Below are positions 33,422-42,533 of a stretch of 64,000 nt of DNA, in pieces. The stretch lies in NCBI GenBank assembly GCA_052085365.1, contig JBQDFP010000005.1:44045-108044 (forward strand), read 5' to 3'. The position numbers and the translations under genes are program-made. The notes under the pieces are model-generated. The model searched no databases and was not told where the DNA came from. It saw only the letters and a program-made list of their open reading frames with translations. How positions within the stretch are numbered: position 1 is the first letter of the stretch; each line of letters starts with the position of its first letter. Source of the DNA: Canibacter sp052085365 (GTDB lineage Bacteria; Actinomycetota; Actinomycetes; Actinomycetales; Microbacteriaceae).

Positions 33422-34279
33422 GTGAATTCAGCACCGGCATTAGCCGTCAGCGATATTGAACGCTCGCGTCAGGAATATCGACGTAAGCAAGGTCGACGCT
33501 CAATACTGATCAGTATCGGCAGCACGTTACTTTTCGCTGCAGTAATTGCGGTGGTGTTGGTTAACAGTCCCGGGTGGGCGCGTGTTCAGGGAACCTTTTT
33601 CAGCCTTGACGTGGCGATTCAAACGTTCCCGAACGTGTTGCTTGGTCTCTGGCTCAATATCAAGGTGTTGTTCGTTGCGGTTATTGGTGTAGCAATTTTT
33701 GGCTCACTTCTTGCAATTGCTCGAACAATGCGTGGCGCTGTATTCACTCCGCTCCGCCTCATTGCAGCTGGCTATGTAGACATTCTTCGCGGTATTCCGG
33801 TGCTGCTGGTGCTGTATCTTGTGGGTTTCGGGGTTCCGGGTCTCGAACTGACTCAGCGCATGCCTGCGCAGTTCTGGGGAACGATTGCGCTTATTTTGTG
33901 TTACTCCGCGTATGTGGCTGAAGTGTTGCGTGCTGGTATTGAAGCTGTGCACCCGTCGCAGCGCATCGCAGCCCGTTCGCTTGGCTTAACCCACGCGAAA
34001 ACTCTGCGTTTAGTGGTGCTGCCGCAAGCTGTTCGTAAAGTCACACCGGCACTCATGAATGACTTTGTGTCGATGCAGAAGGACGTAGGCCTGATTTCTG
34101 TGTTGGGCGCCGTCGATGCGGTCCGCGCTGCACAGATCGATGTGGCAACCACCTATAATTTTACCCCCTACGTCGTCGCCGGAATTCTCTTCGTGATGCT
34201 TGCGTGGCCGTTCTTGCGCATCACTGATATATTGCAGCGACGAGCACAGGAACGTGAACAGGTTGGGGGCGTGGTATGA
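33422..34279 (+). CDS. Polar amino acid ABC transporter permease
   Basis: Permease of 285 residues of the HisM/GlnP class. About 25 charged N-terminal residues precede five or six helices. The motifs DILRGIPVLLVLYL and the EAA loop AARSLGLTHAKTLRLVVLPQAVRKVTP are diagnostic. The extra N-terminal tail (RSRQEYRRKQGRR) is longer than in the second transporter of the window. The GTG start is six bases after the binding-protein stop, and the stop overlaps the ATPase start by four bases. Confidence 0.92.
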   Translation: MNSAPALAVSDIERSRQEYRRKQGRRSILISIGSTLLFAAVIAVVLVNSPGWARVQGTFFSLDVAIQTFPNVLLGLWLNIKVLFVAVIGVAIFGSLLAIARTMRGAVFTPLRLIAAGYVDILRGIPVLLVLYLVGFGVPGLELTQRMPAQFWGTIALILCYSAYVAEVLRAGIEAVHPSQRIAARSLGLTHAKTLRLVVLPQAVRKVTPALMNDFVSMQKDVGLISVLGAVDAVRAAQIDVATTYNFTPYVVAGILFVMLAWPFLRITDILQRRAQEREQVGGVV

Positions 34280-35013
34280 GCCAGCCAGTCTTGCGTGTAC
34301 ATAATGTGCATAAACGTTTCGGTGACCAGACTGTGCTTGACGGCGTTGATCTTGACGTTGAGGCGCATGAAGTCGTTGTGCTGATCGGTGCGAGTGGATC
34401 AGGTAAATCGACGCTGCTCAAAACTGTCAACCTGCTCGAACGTGTGGATGATGGTCAGATATGGTTAAGCGGAACCGATATCACGGACCCGGCAATCAAT
34501 GCGGACAAAATCCGTGGCCGTATTGGCGTAGTGTTTCAGCACTACAATTTGTTCCCACACCTTAACGTGATCAGTAATGTGACGCTCGCGGCCCGACACG
34601 TGTTTAAAACGTCTAAAGCTGACGCTGAAAAACGCGGCATGGAACTGCTGACGCGTATCGGGTTGGCAGATAAAGCCAAAGAGTACCCGGATCGTTTATC
34701 TGGTGGTCAGCAGCAGCGTGTCGCAATCGCTCGTGCGCTTGCGACTGATCCAGAGTTGTTGCTTCTTGATGAAATTACAAGCGCGCTCGACCCGCAGCTC
34801 GTCGGTGAGGTACTTGATCTGGTCCGCGATCTGAAGATTTCTGGCTCAACGATGGTTATGGCAACACATGAGATGAGTTTTGCTCGTCAGGTTGCTGACC
34901 GCGTTGTGTATCTCAAGAACGGTCGAATGATAGAGCAGGGCACGCCGCAGGAAGTGTTCGATAACCCCCAGCGTGAAGAAACACGCGAGTTCCTTTCCCG
35001 TCTTCAAGTCTGA
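34276..35013 (+). CDS. Polar amino acid ABC transporter ATPase
   Basis: ATPase of 245 residues of the GlnQ/HisP class. Walker A GASGSGKST, Q-loop VVFQHYNLFPHLNV, signature LSGGQQQRVAIARALA, Walker B LLLLDEITSALDP (Ile replaces the usual Pro after Glu) and switch His in MATHEMSFA. It ends directly against the stop of the convergent LysR gene without a single spacer base. Confidence 0.93.
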   Translation: MSQPVLRVHNVHKRFGDQTVLDGVDLDVEAHEVVVLIGASGSGKSTLLKTVNLLERVDDGQIWLSGTDITDPAINADKIRGRIGVVFQHYNLFPHLNVISNVTLAARHVFKTSKADAEKRGMELLTRIGLADKAKEYPDRLSGGQQQRVAIARALATDPELLLLDEITSALDPQLVGEVLDLVRDLKISGSTMVMATHEMSFARQVADRVVYLKNGRMIEQGTPQEVFDNPQREETREFLSRLQV

Positions 35014-35922
35014 TCACTCGGCAACGGAACGCATCGCATTCTCTACAGCGTTGCGTACGTGAGGCAATGCGGCTCGTGTGGCCAGCGATGAAATGAGATG
35101 AATTTCACGCGCGAGACGTGGCTCATTGACTGCCCGAAAAGTAATACCTTTAGGCGGATGATCAACTGCGAGCTCGGGAATTAACGCAACTGCAAGACCA
35201 GCTGCAACCATGCTCATAGCTACGGTTAAATCATCGGTGCGAATAGCAACCTGCATGTCGCCGGAGTGCTCAGAAATGATCGCTTCCATTTCTTCATCCA
35301 GAACATCATTCGGAGTCGCTCCAATGATCCAGTGCTCTGCGTGAAGCGCGGCAAGGTCGGGCACGGTGACGGTTTGCTTTCGAGCGAGCGCGTGATCATT
35401 TGGCATGGTGAACAACAGTGGGTCAGTGTGGACATGACTGATTGACAGGTCCCGACCGCGTGTGAAGGGTCGTGATGGAACGGTATAGGTGAGTGCAGCG
35501 TCGATTTCGCGTGTTCTGAGTAGTTCGGTGAGTGATGTGGCTTCTTCAACGCGGGCCTCGAGTTCAATGCCGACCCGCGTCAGATCTTTCGCAATTGACG
35601 GCAATAGTTTTGCGGCAGCCGTAGGAAACATGCCCAGTCGAAGTTTCGGCGTGGTGAGGTTCGCCAGATCGCGAGCATCGACGATTGCACGGTCTGCGAG
35701 CGCGAGAAGTTCGTCCGCGCGATCCACCAGCAGCTTCCCGACGCCGGTGAGTGTGGTGCCACGACTGCTTCGACTGACCACTGCGCTCCCAGCTTCTTGT
35801 TCGAGTGCTGCAAGATGATAGTCGACTGTCGGTGTGCTCCATTCCAGCTGCTGGGCGGCTTGTGAAATTGACCCGGTGGCGCTCACAGCCTGTAGGGCAC
35901 GAAATTGTTTCAGATCAGGCAT
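35014..35922 (-). CDS. LysR-family transcriptional regulator
   Basis: Regulator of 302 residues with an N-terminal winged helix-turn-helix (FRALQAVSATGSISQAAQQL, then STPTVDYHLAALE) and a C-terminal LysR substrate-binding domain (MVAAGLAVALIPELAV). The DNA-binding motif has Asp-Tyr-His where most LysR proteins have Ser-Gln-x-Ser, as in some actinobacterial members. ATG 35922 gives a standard-length protein; the frame remains open to 36324 but that would cross the divergent gene. It probably controls the divergent PLP decarboxylase through the dyad at 35952-35986, and may also affect the convergent transporter. Confidence 0.88.
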   Translation of the reverse strand: MPDLKQFRALQAVSATGSISQAAQQLEWSTPTVDYHLAALEQEAGSAVVSRSSRGTTLTGVGKLLVDRADELLALADRAIVDARDLANLTTPKLRLGMFPTAAAKLLPSIAKDLTRVGIELEARVEEATSLTELLRTREIDAALTYTVPSRPFTRGRDLSISHVHTDPLLFTMPNDHALARKQTVTVPDLAALHAEHWIIGATPNDVLDEEMEAIISEHSGDMQVAIRTDDLTVAMSMVAAGLAVALIPELAVDHPPKGITFRAVNEPRLAREIHLISSLATRAALPHVRNAVENAMRSVAE

Positions 35923-35951
35923 ATGGCTTCTAACTTTATTTGTTTCAAGCG

Positions 35952-35986
35952 CTATAAATATCAGTGTAGCTACATATCTAGTATAG
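35952..35986. promoter_or_regulatory. Candidate LysR operator dyad
   Basis: A perfect ten-base palindrome TGTAGCTACA (35965-35974) is flanked almost symmetrically by CTATA (35952-35956) and TATAG (35982-35986). It lies between the divergent LysR and decarboxylase genes. TAGTAT at 35979-35984 could be the decarboxylase -10. Confidence 0.5.
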
Positions 35987-36075
35987 AACTGAGATAGGCA
36001 AAGTTGTATTCCATTCACTCGTCCCACCCTGGCAAAGTAGAAGTGACGGACACGGTACATGGGTAGGGGAGTGAT

Positions 36076-37596
36076 ATGGGGCAGGTGTGGAGTGCGGCAG
36101 AGCCCGATTTCAACGAAGTTGCGCAGCGAAAGACACCGTATGCGGACGCAGTAAAGGAATTCGCGCAGGCAAATCCTTCCAGCTTTATGGTGCCCGGCCA
36201 CGGTCCTTCGCTCACCGGCGGTGGGCGTGCACTCCAAGAGTTCTTCGGCGGAAATGTTGTCGGCTATGACCTTCCAGTCATGATCGAAGGCATTGACCTC
36301 GGTGTTGACGCGCCGCATGCACAAGCCCGACGTCTGGCGGCCGAAGCTTGGGGTGCACGAGCCGCATGGTTTATGACCAACGGTGCTTCACAAGCAAACC
36401 GTACCGCAGCCCTTGCTGTTCGTGGCCTAGGGCCCAACGTTATGATGCAGCGCAGTAGTCATTCAAGCTTCATTGATGGCGTGCTGAATGCTGGACTTCA
36501 CCCCTCATTTGTTGTCCCAAATATTGATCAACATAACGGTGCAGCCCACGGGCTTACTCCAGAAATGCTTGATTCAGCCCTTGCTACGGCGGAAAACCCG
36601 GTGACGTCGGTGTACGTGGTGTCACCTAGTTACTTCGGGTCAGTAGCTGACGTTGCGGGTCTCGCGCGAGTCGCTCACAAACACGACGCTGCGCTCATCG
36701 TCGACTGTGCTTGGGGAGCTCATTTCGGGTTTCATGAACTCCTTCCTGAATCACCGGCACGACTCGGCGCAGACCTAGTTATTTCCAGCACCCACAAACT
36801 GGCTGGATCGCTCACACAGAGTGCAATGCTTCTGCTGGGTGATGGCCGCTTTACCGAGCGTTTGCAGCCACTAGTCGAACGCGCATACATGATGACAGCG
36901 TCGACGTCAGCCAGTGCGATCCTGATGGCCTCTCTTGATATCGCACGTTCCGCTATGGCCACCGGTCGTAGCGAAATTGGCGACTCGATTCGACGTGCTG
37001 AACATGTACGTGACCAGATTCGCGCCCACGACCGATTCTCGCTTCTCGATGACACATTTGACGCGTTCGATGACATTGCGGCTACAGATCCGCTTCGCGT
37101 GGTGATCGATATTTCTCAGCTAGGCGTGACCGGACACTGGGTGGCCGGTCAGCTTGAGCAACACCGTGTCTACGTAGAAATGGCGACCGCAACTGTGGTG
37201 GTTGCTGTTATTGGTGCTGCCGCGGCACCGAATACTTCTGCACTTATCGAGGCCCTTGACGCGACTGCACAAGAAGTTGATCGGCGCCGCGCGCAGGGCG
37301 AAACACCCGACAACGCCAACTTTGACTTTCCGCCTATGCCGGCGCCCGGGCGACTTGAAATGCTGCCGAGACACGCATACTTTGCCGACACGGAAATTGT
37401 CCCGGCAACTGCGGCAGTCGGTCGTATTTCGGCAGACTCACTCGCAGCATATCCTCCGGGAATCCCTAATGTTATTCCGGGTGAAGTAATTTCTCACGAA
37501 GTGGTTGAATTTCTAACTGCAGTAGCTCATTCGCCAACCGGTTACGTGCGTGGAGCGAACGATCCACTCGTGCAGACCTATCGAGTGCTCGCTTAA
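36076..37596 (+). CDS. PLP-dependent Orn/Lys/Arg decarboxylase-family protein
   Basis: Fold-type I PLP enzyme of 506 residues, of the short Orn/Lys/Arg decarboxylase class (similar to Bacillus SpeA/YaaO). The N-terminus has MVPGHGPSLTGG; WFMTNGASQANRTA is the phosphate-side loop; DCAWGAHFGFHELLP provides the cofactor Asp and His; SSTHKLAGSLTQSA contains the Schiff-base Lys. The C-terminal part PPGIPNVIPGEVIS fits the family. Arginine or lysine decarboxylation to a polyamine or cadaverine is likely, though the exact amino acid is unknown. GGGGAG lies six bases before the ATG. Divergent LysR suggests induction; the adjacent amino acid importer could supply the substrate. Confidence 0.87.
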   Translation: MGQVWSAAEPDFNEVAQRKTPYADAVKEFAQANPSSFMVPGHGPSLTGGGRALQEFFGGNVVGYDLPVMIEGIDLGVDAPHAQARRLAAEAWGARAAWFMTNGASQANRTAALAVRGLGPNVMMQRSSHSSFIDGVLNAGLHPSFVVPNIDQHNGAAHGLTPEMLDSALATAENPVTSVYVVSPSYFGSVADVAGLARVAHKHDAALIVDCAWGAHFGFHELLPESPARLGADLVISSTHKLAGSLTQSAMLLLGDGRFTERLQPLVERAYMMTASTSASAILMASLDIARSAMATGRSEIGDSIRRAEHVRDQIRAHDRFSLLDDTFDAFDDIAATDPLRVVIDISQLGVTGHWVAGQLEQHRVYVEMATATVVVAVIGAAAAPNTSALIEALDATAQEVDRRRAQGETPDNANFDFPPMPAPGRLEMLPRHAYFADTEIVPATAAVGRISADSLAAYPPGIPNVIPGEVISHEVVEFLTAVAHSPTGYVRGANDPLVQTYRVLA

Positions 37597-37599
37597 CAA

Positions 37600-38445
37600 T
37601 TACGAAACACTGGGGAACGCGGGGCGACGTTTTTCTACAAATGCCGCGGTGCCTTCGCGCATATCGTCAGTCTCGAAGCAGGCTGCAAATGCTGACTGTT
37701 CCGTTTTTAAGCCTTCTACGGTTGTGAGGGTACTGACCGCTCGAATTGTTCTCTTCGCCGCGGCAACAGCAACCGGTGACTGCTTCTGCGTGAGTGACAA
37801 GAAATCTTCGGCACGCTGAACGAGCTCAGCACGATCACGGACCACTTCAGCGACGAGACCCCAGGATGCAGCATCGCCTGACTGAATATGACGACCTGTC
37901 AAAATCAAGTCGCGCGCCCGGGCGGCGCCGACCCACTGCTGCAGCCTGACACATCCGCCAAAACCCGGGATTAAACCGAGCCCAACCTCGGGTTGACCAA
38001 ATACTGCGTTCTCCGAGGCAAAAATAATATCTGCCGACATGGCAAGCTCAAGCCCACCACCCAGCGCGTATCCATTCACTGCGGCCACAACTGGAACCGG
38101 AAGTTCTTCAATCCACAACGTAAGCTCATCTGCTTCGGCTGCGTATGCAGCCGACTCGCGTGGTGACATCTCCTTCATCACTGAGATATCGGCGCCTGCG
38201 ATAAATGCTTTCTCACCATCACCAATAAGAATGAGGCCCCGAACCGACCAATCTTTCGCAGTGGATGTCTCACCGAGATTTTCTCGCAGTACACCAACGA
38301 GTTCTCGCAACTCAGCAATAACCTGAGGGCTGAGCGCGTTGAGTGCTCGGGGACGTGTAACGGTCACCGTCAATATTCCGTCAGAAATTTTCGTGATGAC
38401 CGTTTCTAGGCTGAGCTGTTCAATGAGATCTGCGGTAGTCGGCAC
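37600..38445 (-). CDS. Enoyl-CoA hydratase/isomerase
   Basis: Crotonase-family enzyme of 281 residues. The oxyanion loop is AFIAGADISVMKEM and the second is NGYALGGGLELAMSADI; catalytic Glu residues are in GGGLELAM and FGQPEVGLGLIPGFGG, as in true hydratases. It has an N-terminal addition of about 20 residues before the fold. Start GTG 38445 is preferred since GAAGGAG ends five bases upstream; GTG 38451 overlaps the ribosome-binding site. It converges on the decarboxylase with three bases between stops. Substrate chain length is unknown. Confidence 0.88.
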   Translation of the reverse strand: MPTTADLIEQLSLETVITKISDGILTVTVTRPRALNALSPQVIAELRELVGVLRENLGETSTAKDWSVRGLILIGDGEKAFIAGADISVMKEMSPRESAAYAAEADELTLWIEELPVPVVAAVNGYALGGGLELAMSADIIFASENAVFGQPEVGLGLIPGFGGCVRLQQWVGAARARDLILTGRHIQSGDAASWGLVAEVVRDRAELVQRAEDFLSLTQKQSPVAVAAAKRTIRAVSTLTTVEGLKTEQSAFAACFETDDMREGTAAFVEKRRPAFPSVS

Positions 38446-38498
38446 GGGCACTCCTTCGGACGGTCAGGACGAGACAGAATCAGATAGTTACGGTGCGC

Positions 38499-38538
38499 AA
38501 AAAAGTATGGCCCGTGTATTGCGAACAATACACGGGCC
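38499..38538 (-). terminator. Intrinsic terminator of the small membrane-protein gene
   Basis: On the minus strand a perfect 13-base stem GGCCCGTGTATTG with a four-base loop (38509-38538) is followed by ATACTTTTTTGCGC. It lies 19 bp after the stop at 38558 and separates that gene from the enoyl-CoA hydratase gene downstream. Confidence 0.85.
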
Positions 38539-38557
38539 ACGTTAGAAACTCAGGAAA

Positions 38558-38803
38558 CTAGTTTGACTTTTTATTGAAGAGATTACTCAGTCCCGTCGCG
38601 GTAAAGAGAACAACCGCGAGCAGCACCACCATGATGATGGCGATTGCGATCCAATTCGCGGGTTCGCCTGCGTGGGTGAACGGCGCCAGGGTATCGATTT
38701 TCTCCTCTTCGCCATGTGCAAAAGCGGGAACGGCCGTAAACACCGACAGGACAGCTGCGGTTACTGCGGCAAGCAGCCCTGCAATGCGAGTGCGAAGCTT
38801 CAC
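38558..38803 (-). CDS. Small secreted or membrane protein
   Basis: Protein of 81 residues. An N-terminal signal sequence (TRIAGLLAAVTAAVLSVFTA, then VPAFA|HG as a signal peptidase I site) precedes an extracytoplasmic stretch of about 20 residues (HGEEEKIDTLAPFTHAG) and a C-terminal membrane helix (WIAIAIIMVVLLAVVLF), ending NKKSN. The mature protein is therefore a type I single-span protein. The His and Glu residues could bind a metal, but this is a guess. The GTG start has AAGGAG six bases upstream. A short inverted repeat, GCTGAC-ATAG-GTCAGC (38830-38845), lies in its leader. Confidence 0.75.
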   Translation of the reverse strand: MKLRTRIAGLLAAVTAAVLSVFTAVPAFAHGEEEKIDTLAPFTHAGEPANWIAIAIIMVVLLAVVLFTATGLSNLFNKKSN

Positions 38804-38963
38804 GAGATCTCCTTGAAATCAATTCTGGTGCTGACATAGGTCAGCGCTCTCTCCTATTCTGCCTCTTCTGGCGCTGTGCGGCAATTTGACGAGCGGAGAA
38901 CGTGAAAAGTTTCTCGGATGTCGGTGGCCACCGCTAGCGTTGAATCAGGATCAAGGAGGTGTC

Positions 38964-41900
38964 ATGTTTCTGCTTGAAGAGACCGTTGTGACAAGCGCCA
39001 GTGATATTACCGCGTTTTGTATGTGCCCGTTTGCGTTCGCACGCAGACTCGACAAGAAGCTAGGACGCGATGTTGAAATCCCTGACGACGAAGACGCCAT
39101 GCTTGAGCGCGCGGCCCGCTTGGGAGACGCTCACGAAGCGAAAATTCTCGCTCAATATCAGTCAACCGGTCATGTGGTTGAGATTTCCCGCACTTCTCGA
39201 CTTGATGCGCAGGCGCTTCAAGAGGCTCAGTCTGCAACGCTAGAAGCGTTACGAGCGCGGGCAGCTACGATTTTTCAAGCAACTTTTTTTGACCCCGACC
39301 ACGACGCTGCCCCGGCTCCGGGTGAAGCCCAAATTGGGTTCGTTGGTTTTGCCGACTTTCTTGTGCTGAATCGTGACGGCACCTATGAGGTTGAAGACGC
39401 TAAATTAGCCAGACGGGCAAAAGTCACTGCAATATTTCAACTTGCTGCATATGCTGATCAGTTACGCAGGCTTGACGTGCCCGTGTCCACACAAGCTGCG
39501 CTGCTGCTCGGCAGCGGCGAACGCAGTGTGCATAATCTGGCTGACATCGAACCAGTATTTCGACGTCAACGTGAACGTATGCACGAGCTGATTCGTGACC
39601 GTTATCGACTCATCGGTGCTGACGGGTCACGCGCGTCTGGCGAGCCCGTTGCATGGGGGAAGGTTCCAAGCTGCGGAGCGTGCGAAGTATGCACACCCGA
39701 AGTTGAAGCGTCGCGTGACGTCCTACTGGTTGCTGGTCTTCGGCCGACGCAGCGTGAAGCATTTCTTGCCGCAGGTATCTCAACGATTGATGAACTCGCA
39801 GAACTTTCTGGTACTTCTCATGTCGTCATTCCCGGGATTGCCCCCTCTGTCCTTCGCAAGCTGTCGCTGCAAGCCCGACTGCAAATTGATTCGGAACAAT
39901 TGGCTGAACTTTTGGTGCGCGTTGTCGCGCCCGAAGTGCTGGGAAGCCTGCCGAAACCGGATCCAGGTGACATTTTCTTTGATTTCGAAGGTGACCCGCT
40001 TTACCAGGAAAGACCAGATTATCAGCGCAAGTTCTTGGGGCGTGAGGGTACTTCGTGGGGCCTCGATTATCTTTTTGGACTCGTCGATACTGACGAACAA
40101 TTTCACACCTTTTGGGCGCACAATCTTGACGGCGAACGCCGCGCACTCCGTGAGTTTCTTGACTTTGTAGAAAAACGACGCGCGCGTTTTCCCGAAATGC
40201 ATATTTATCATTACGCGCCCTACGAAAAAACTCACCTGCGATCGATGGCGGCACGTCACGGCGTCGGCGAGAAACAAGTGGACCAGCTACTCAGGGACGG
40301 TGTGCTTGTCGACCTTTACGCGTCAGTACGCAAAGCGTTCAGAATCGGTGTTCGGTCATACTCAATCAAAAAGCTTGAGCCGCTCTACATGAAAGATTCG
40401 ATACGAACCGGCGTGACAAACGCAGCTGATTCGGTGTCAGAATACGCTGACGCGATGCTCCTAAAGAACAGCGAGTCTGACAGAGACCGTCAAGAGGGTC
40501 AACGCATGCTTGACGCGATCGCCGAATACAACCGATATGACTGTGTGTCGACGCTCAAACTCAGAAACTGGCTGCTCACAATTGCGCAAGAGCACAATAT
40601 CTCACCGGCGTCGATCGACGATGACCCGGGCGAAACTGAACTGCAAGACCTTGAACTCAGCCTTTTAGCGACGGCGCTTTTGAACGCCGGTGACGAAAAT
40701 GAACACGATGATGAGTCGGCAGCTCTGCACTTAGCAAGCGCGGCAATCGATTATCACGAACGAGAATTGAAATCATTCTGGTGGGCGCACTATGAGCGGC
40801 TTGAGAACCCGATAGAAGAGTGGGCAGACCAGCGCGATGTCTTCGTTATCGAACATGCTGAGATTATCCGAGACTGGTACATGAGACCTCGAGCCCGTTC
40901 GAACATGACCCGTGAACTGCGTATTACAGGAACGGCCGCTCCCGGAAGCTCGATCAAAGCTGATCGAGAGTATTTTCTTGTGTATAACGGTGCTCCGGCA
41001 ACGACTGTACTATGTCGAGTCCTTGAAGTTGATGAAGCTCACATACTAATCGAAGAGGCCGTAAGCGCTGAGCGTGCCGGGTATACGGACGGTCCGATTG
41101 CGTTGGTGCCAGGACCGCCACCGCGTGCTGGGGCACAAAAGACCGCAATCGAAGAGTGGGGGCAGAACTTACTGCGTGACCTCGATGAATCCAGCGTGCC
41201 CCGAAACGCTGCGTTCGACCTGTTGCTGAGACGTCCGTCTTCACGACCTTTGGCGCAGGCCGGTGAAAGTGTAGGTGACTCCGCAGCTATTTCGAGCAGC
41301 AGAGTAAGCGCGGTGGTGCAGTCAATTCTAGAAATGGGGCGCTCGGCGATCTCGGTGCAAGGGCCTCCCGGAACAGGAAAAACGTATCTCGCGGCACGAG
41401 TTATTCGCACACTCGTCGAGGAATACGGGTGGCATGTTGGGGTTGTCGCGCAGTCCCACAAGGTTGTAGAGAATGTGCTCGAGTCAGTCGTTATGGCAGG
41501 TCTTTCTGCTGAGCAAGTCGGTAAAGCTCGGCAGCGTGGATCGGAACCAAATGATGAGCCGTTCACGGTGATTCCGGCCGGAAAGCATCACCAGTTTGTG
41601 CACGCACATCGGCTTGCAGGGCGCGGAAGCGTCACCGGCGGAACCGCCTGGGACTTCAGCAATCAAACCAGGTTCGAGCGTGACAGTCTGGATGTGCTGG
41701 TGATCGATGAAGCCGGCCAGTTTTCTCTGGCATCGACGATAGCCGCATCAGTTGCAGCACACAGACTGCTGCTGCTTGGTGACCCGCAGCAGCTACCGCA
41801 GGTGACACAAGGAGTGCACCCCTTCCCGGTTGATACCTCAGCGCTGAACTGGGTGCTCGGGGAACATGCGACGATGCCAGTTGAGTCGGGCTACTTCTTA

Positions 41901-42533
41901 GCTGAAAGCTGGCGAATGCACCCTGTGCTATGCGAGGTGGTTTCAGACCTTTCATACGAAGGGCGGCTGCATGCCGCACAGGTCAGCAATCGTCCGCAGC
42001 TTCTGAATGCCGGACCTCCAGGACTGATGTGGCACGGTGTGGACCATAAGCATAATTCCACGAGATCACCGGAAGAAGCTGATGTGGTTGCCGAAATTTG
42101 TCAGCGTCTCATGAACGCCCAGGTCGACTCCGGGGGGAGCGTGGCTCAGCAGCCCCAAACGAGCAAGCTCTCGCAGGAAGACATCATTGTTGTGGCCGCG
42201 TACAACGCGCAAGTGGAAACCATTCGTGGCTTCCTGGAGGCCAAAGGACTCGCTCGCATACGTGTGGGAACCGTGGATAAGTTCCAGGGGCAGGAAGCTC
42301 GCATAGCGATCGTGAGTCTGGCTGCATCGACTGCAAAAGACATCCCCAGAGGCGTCGAATTTCTCCTCATGCGCAATCGACTCAACGTGGCAATAAGCCG
42401 CGCACAGTGGTCATGCCACCTCGTGTCCTCTCGCACTCTTGGGGATAGTTTGCCCGCTACTGCAGACGGTGTGAAAGCACTCTCGGGGTATCTCGGACTT
42501 ATAGAGCGAGCTCAACCGGGGTGCCTGGAATAA
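38964..42533 (+). CDS. TM0106-family RecB-like nuclease fused to an SF1 helicase
   Basis: Multidomain DNA/RNA enzyme of 1189 residues. The N-terminus is a RecB-like nuclease with YEVEDAKL (catalytic Glu-x-Asp-x-Lys pattern near residue 141), C19/C21 in AFCMCPF and CGACEVC near residue 238, together resembling the four-Cys iron-sulfur site of AddB-type nucleases. A middle RNase H-like domain begins at DIFFDFEGDPLY (about residue 339). The C-terminal DNA2/NAM7-type helicase has Walker A GPPGTGKT near 800, VIDEAGQ near 913 and the MRNRLNVAISRAQ motif. The ATG at 38964 has AAGGAGG five bases upstream, ruling out the longer reading from 38886. A role in DNA repair or defence is inferred; the family is not well characterised. 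Confidence 0.9.
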   Translation: MFLLEETVVTSASDITAFCMCPFAFARRLDKKLGRDVEIPDDEDAMLERAARLGDAHEAKILAQYQSTGHVVEISRTSRLDAQALQEAQSATLEALRARAATIFQATFFDPDHDAAPAPGEAQIGFVGFADFLVLNRDGTYEVEDAKLARRAKVTAIFQLAAYADQLRRLDVPVSTQAALLLGSGERSVHNLADIEPVFRRQRERMHELIRDRYRLIGADGSRASGEPVAWGKVPSCGACEVCTPEVEASRDVLLVAGLRPTQREAFLAAGISTIDELAELSGTSHVVIPGIAPSVLRKLSLQARLQIDSEQLAELLVRVVAPEVLGSLPKPDPGDIFFDFEGDPLYQERPDYQRKFLGREGTSWGLDYLFGLVDTDEQFHTFWAHNLDGERRALREFLDFVEKRRARFPEMHIYHYAPYEKTHLRSMAARHGVGEKQVDQLLRDGVLVDLYASVRKAFRIGVRSYSIKKLEPLYMKDSIRTGVTNAADSVSEYADAMLLKNSESDRDRQEGQRMLDAIAEYNRYDCVSTLKLRNWLLTIAQEHNISPASIDDDPGETELQDLELSLLATALLNAGDENEHDDESAALHLASAAIDYHERELKSFWWAHYERLENPIEEWADQRDVFVIEHAEIIRDWYMRPRARSNMTRELRITGTAAPGSSIKADREYFLVYNGAPATTVLCRVLEVDEAHILIEEAVSAERAGYTDGPIALVPGPPPRAGAQKTAIEEWGQNLLRDLDESSVPRNAAFDLLLRRPSSRPLAQAGESVGDSAAISSSRVSAVVQSILEMGRSAISVQGPPGTGKTYLAARVIRTLVEEYGWHVGVVAQSHKVVENVLESVVMAGLSAEQVGKARQRGSEPNDEPFTVIPAGKHHQFVHAHRLAGRGSVTGGTAWDFSNQTRFERDSLDVLVIDEAGQFSLASTIAASVAAHRLLLLGDPQQLPQVTQGVHPFPVDTSALNWVLGEHATMPVESGYFLAESWRMHPVLCEVVSDLSYEGRLHAAQVSNRPQLLNAGPPGLMWHGVDHKHNSTRSPEEADVVAEICQRLMNAQVDSGGSVAQQPQTSKLSQEDIIVVAAYNAQVETIRGFLEAKGLARIRVGTVDKFQGQEARIAIVSLAASTAKDIPRGVEFLLMRNRLNVAISRAQWSCHLVSSRTLGDSLPATADGVKALSGYLGLIERAQPGCLE

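Noticed and set aside
39595..40170. Open frame of 191 codons in another frame of the nuclease-helicase gene
   Set aside because: Fully internal to a gene with continuous domain structure; no frameshift evidence.
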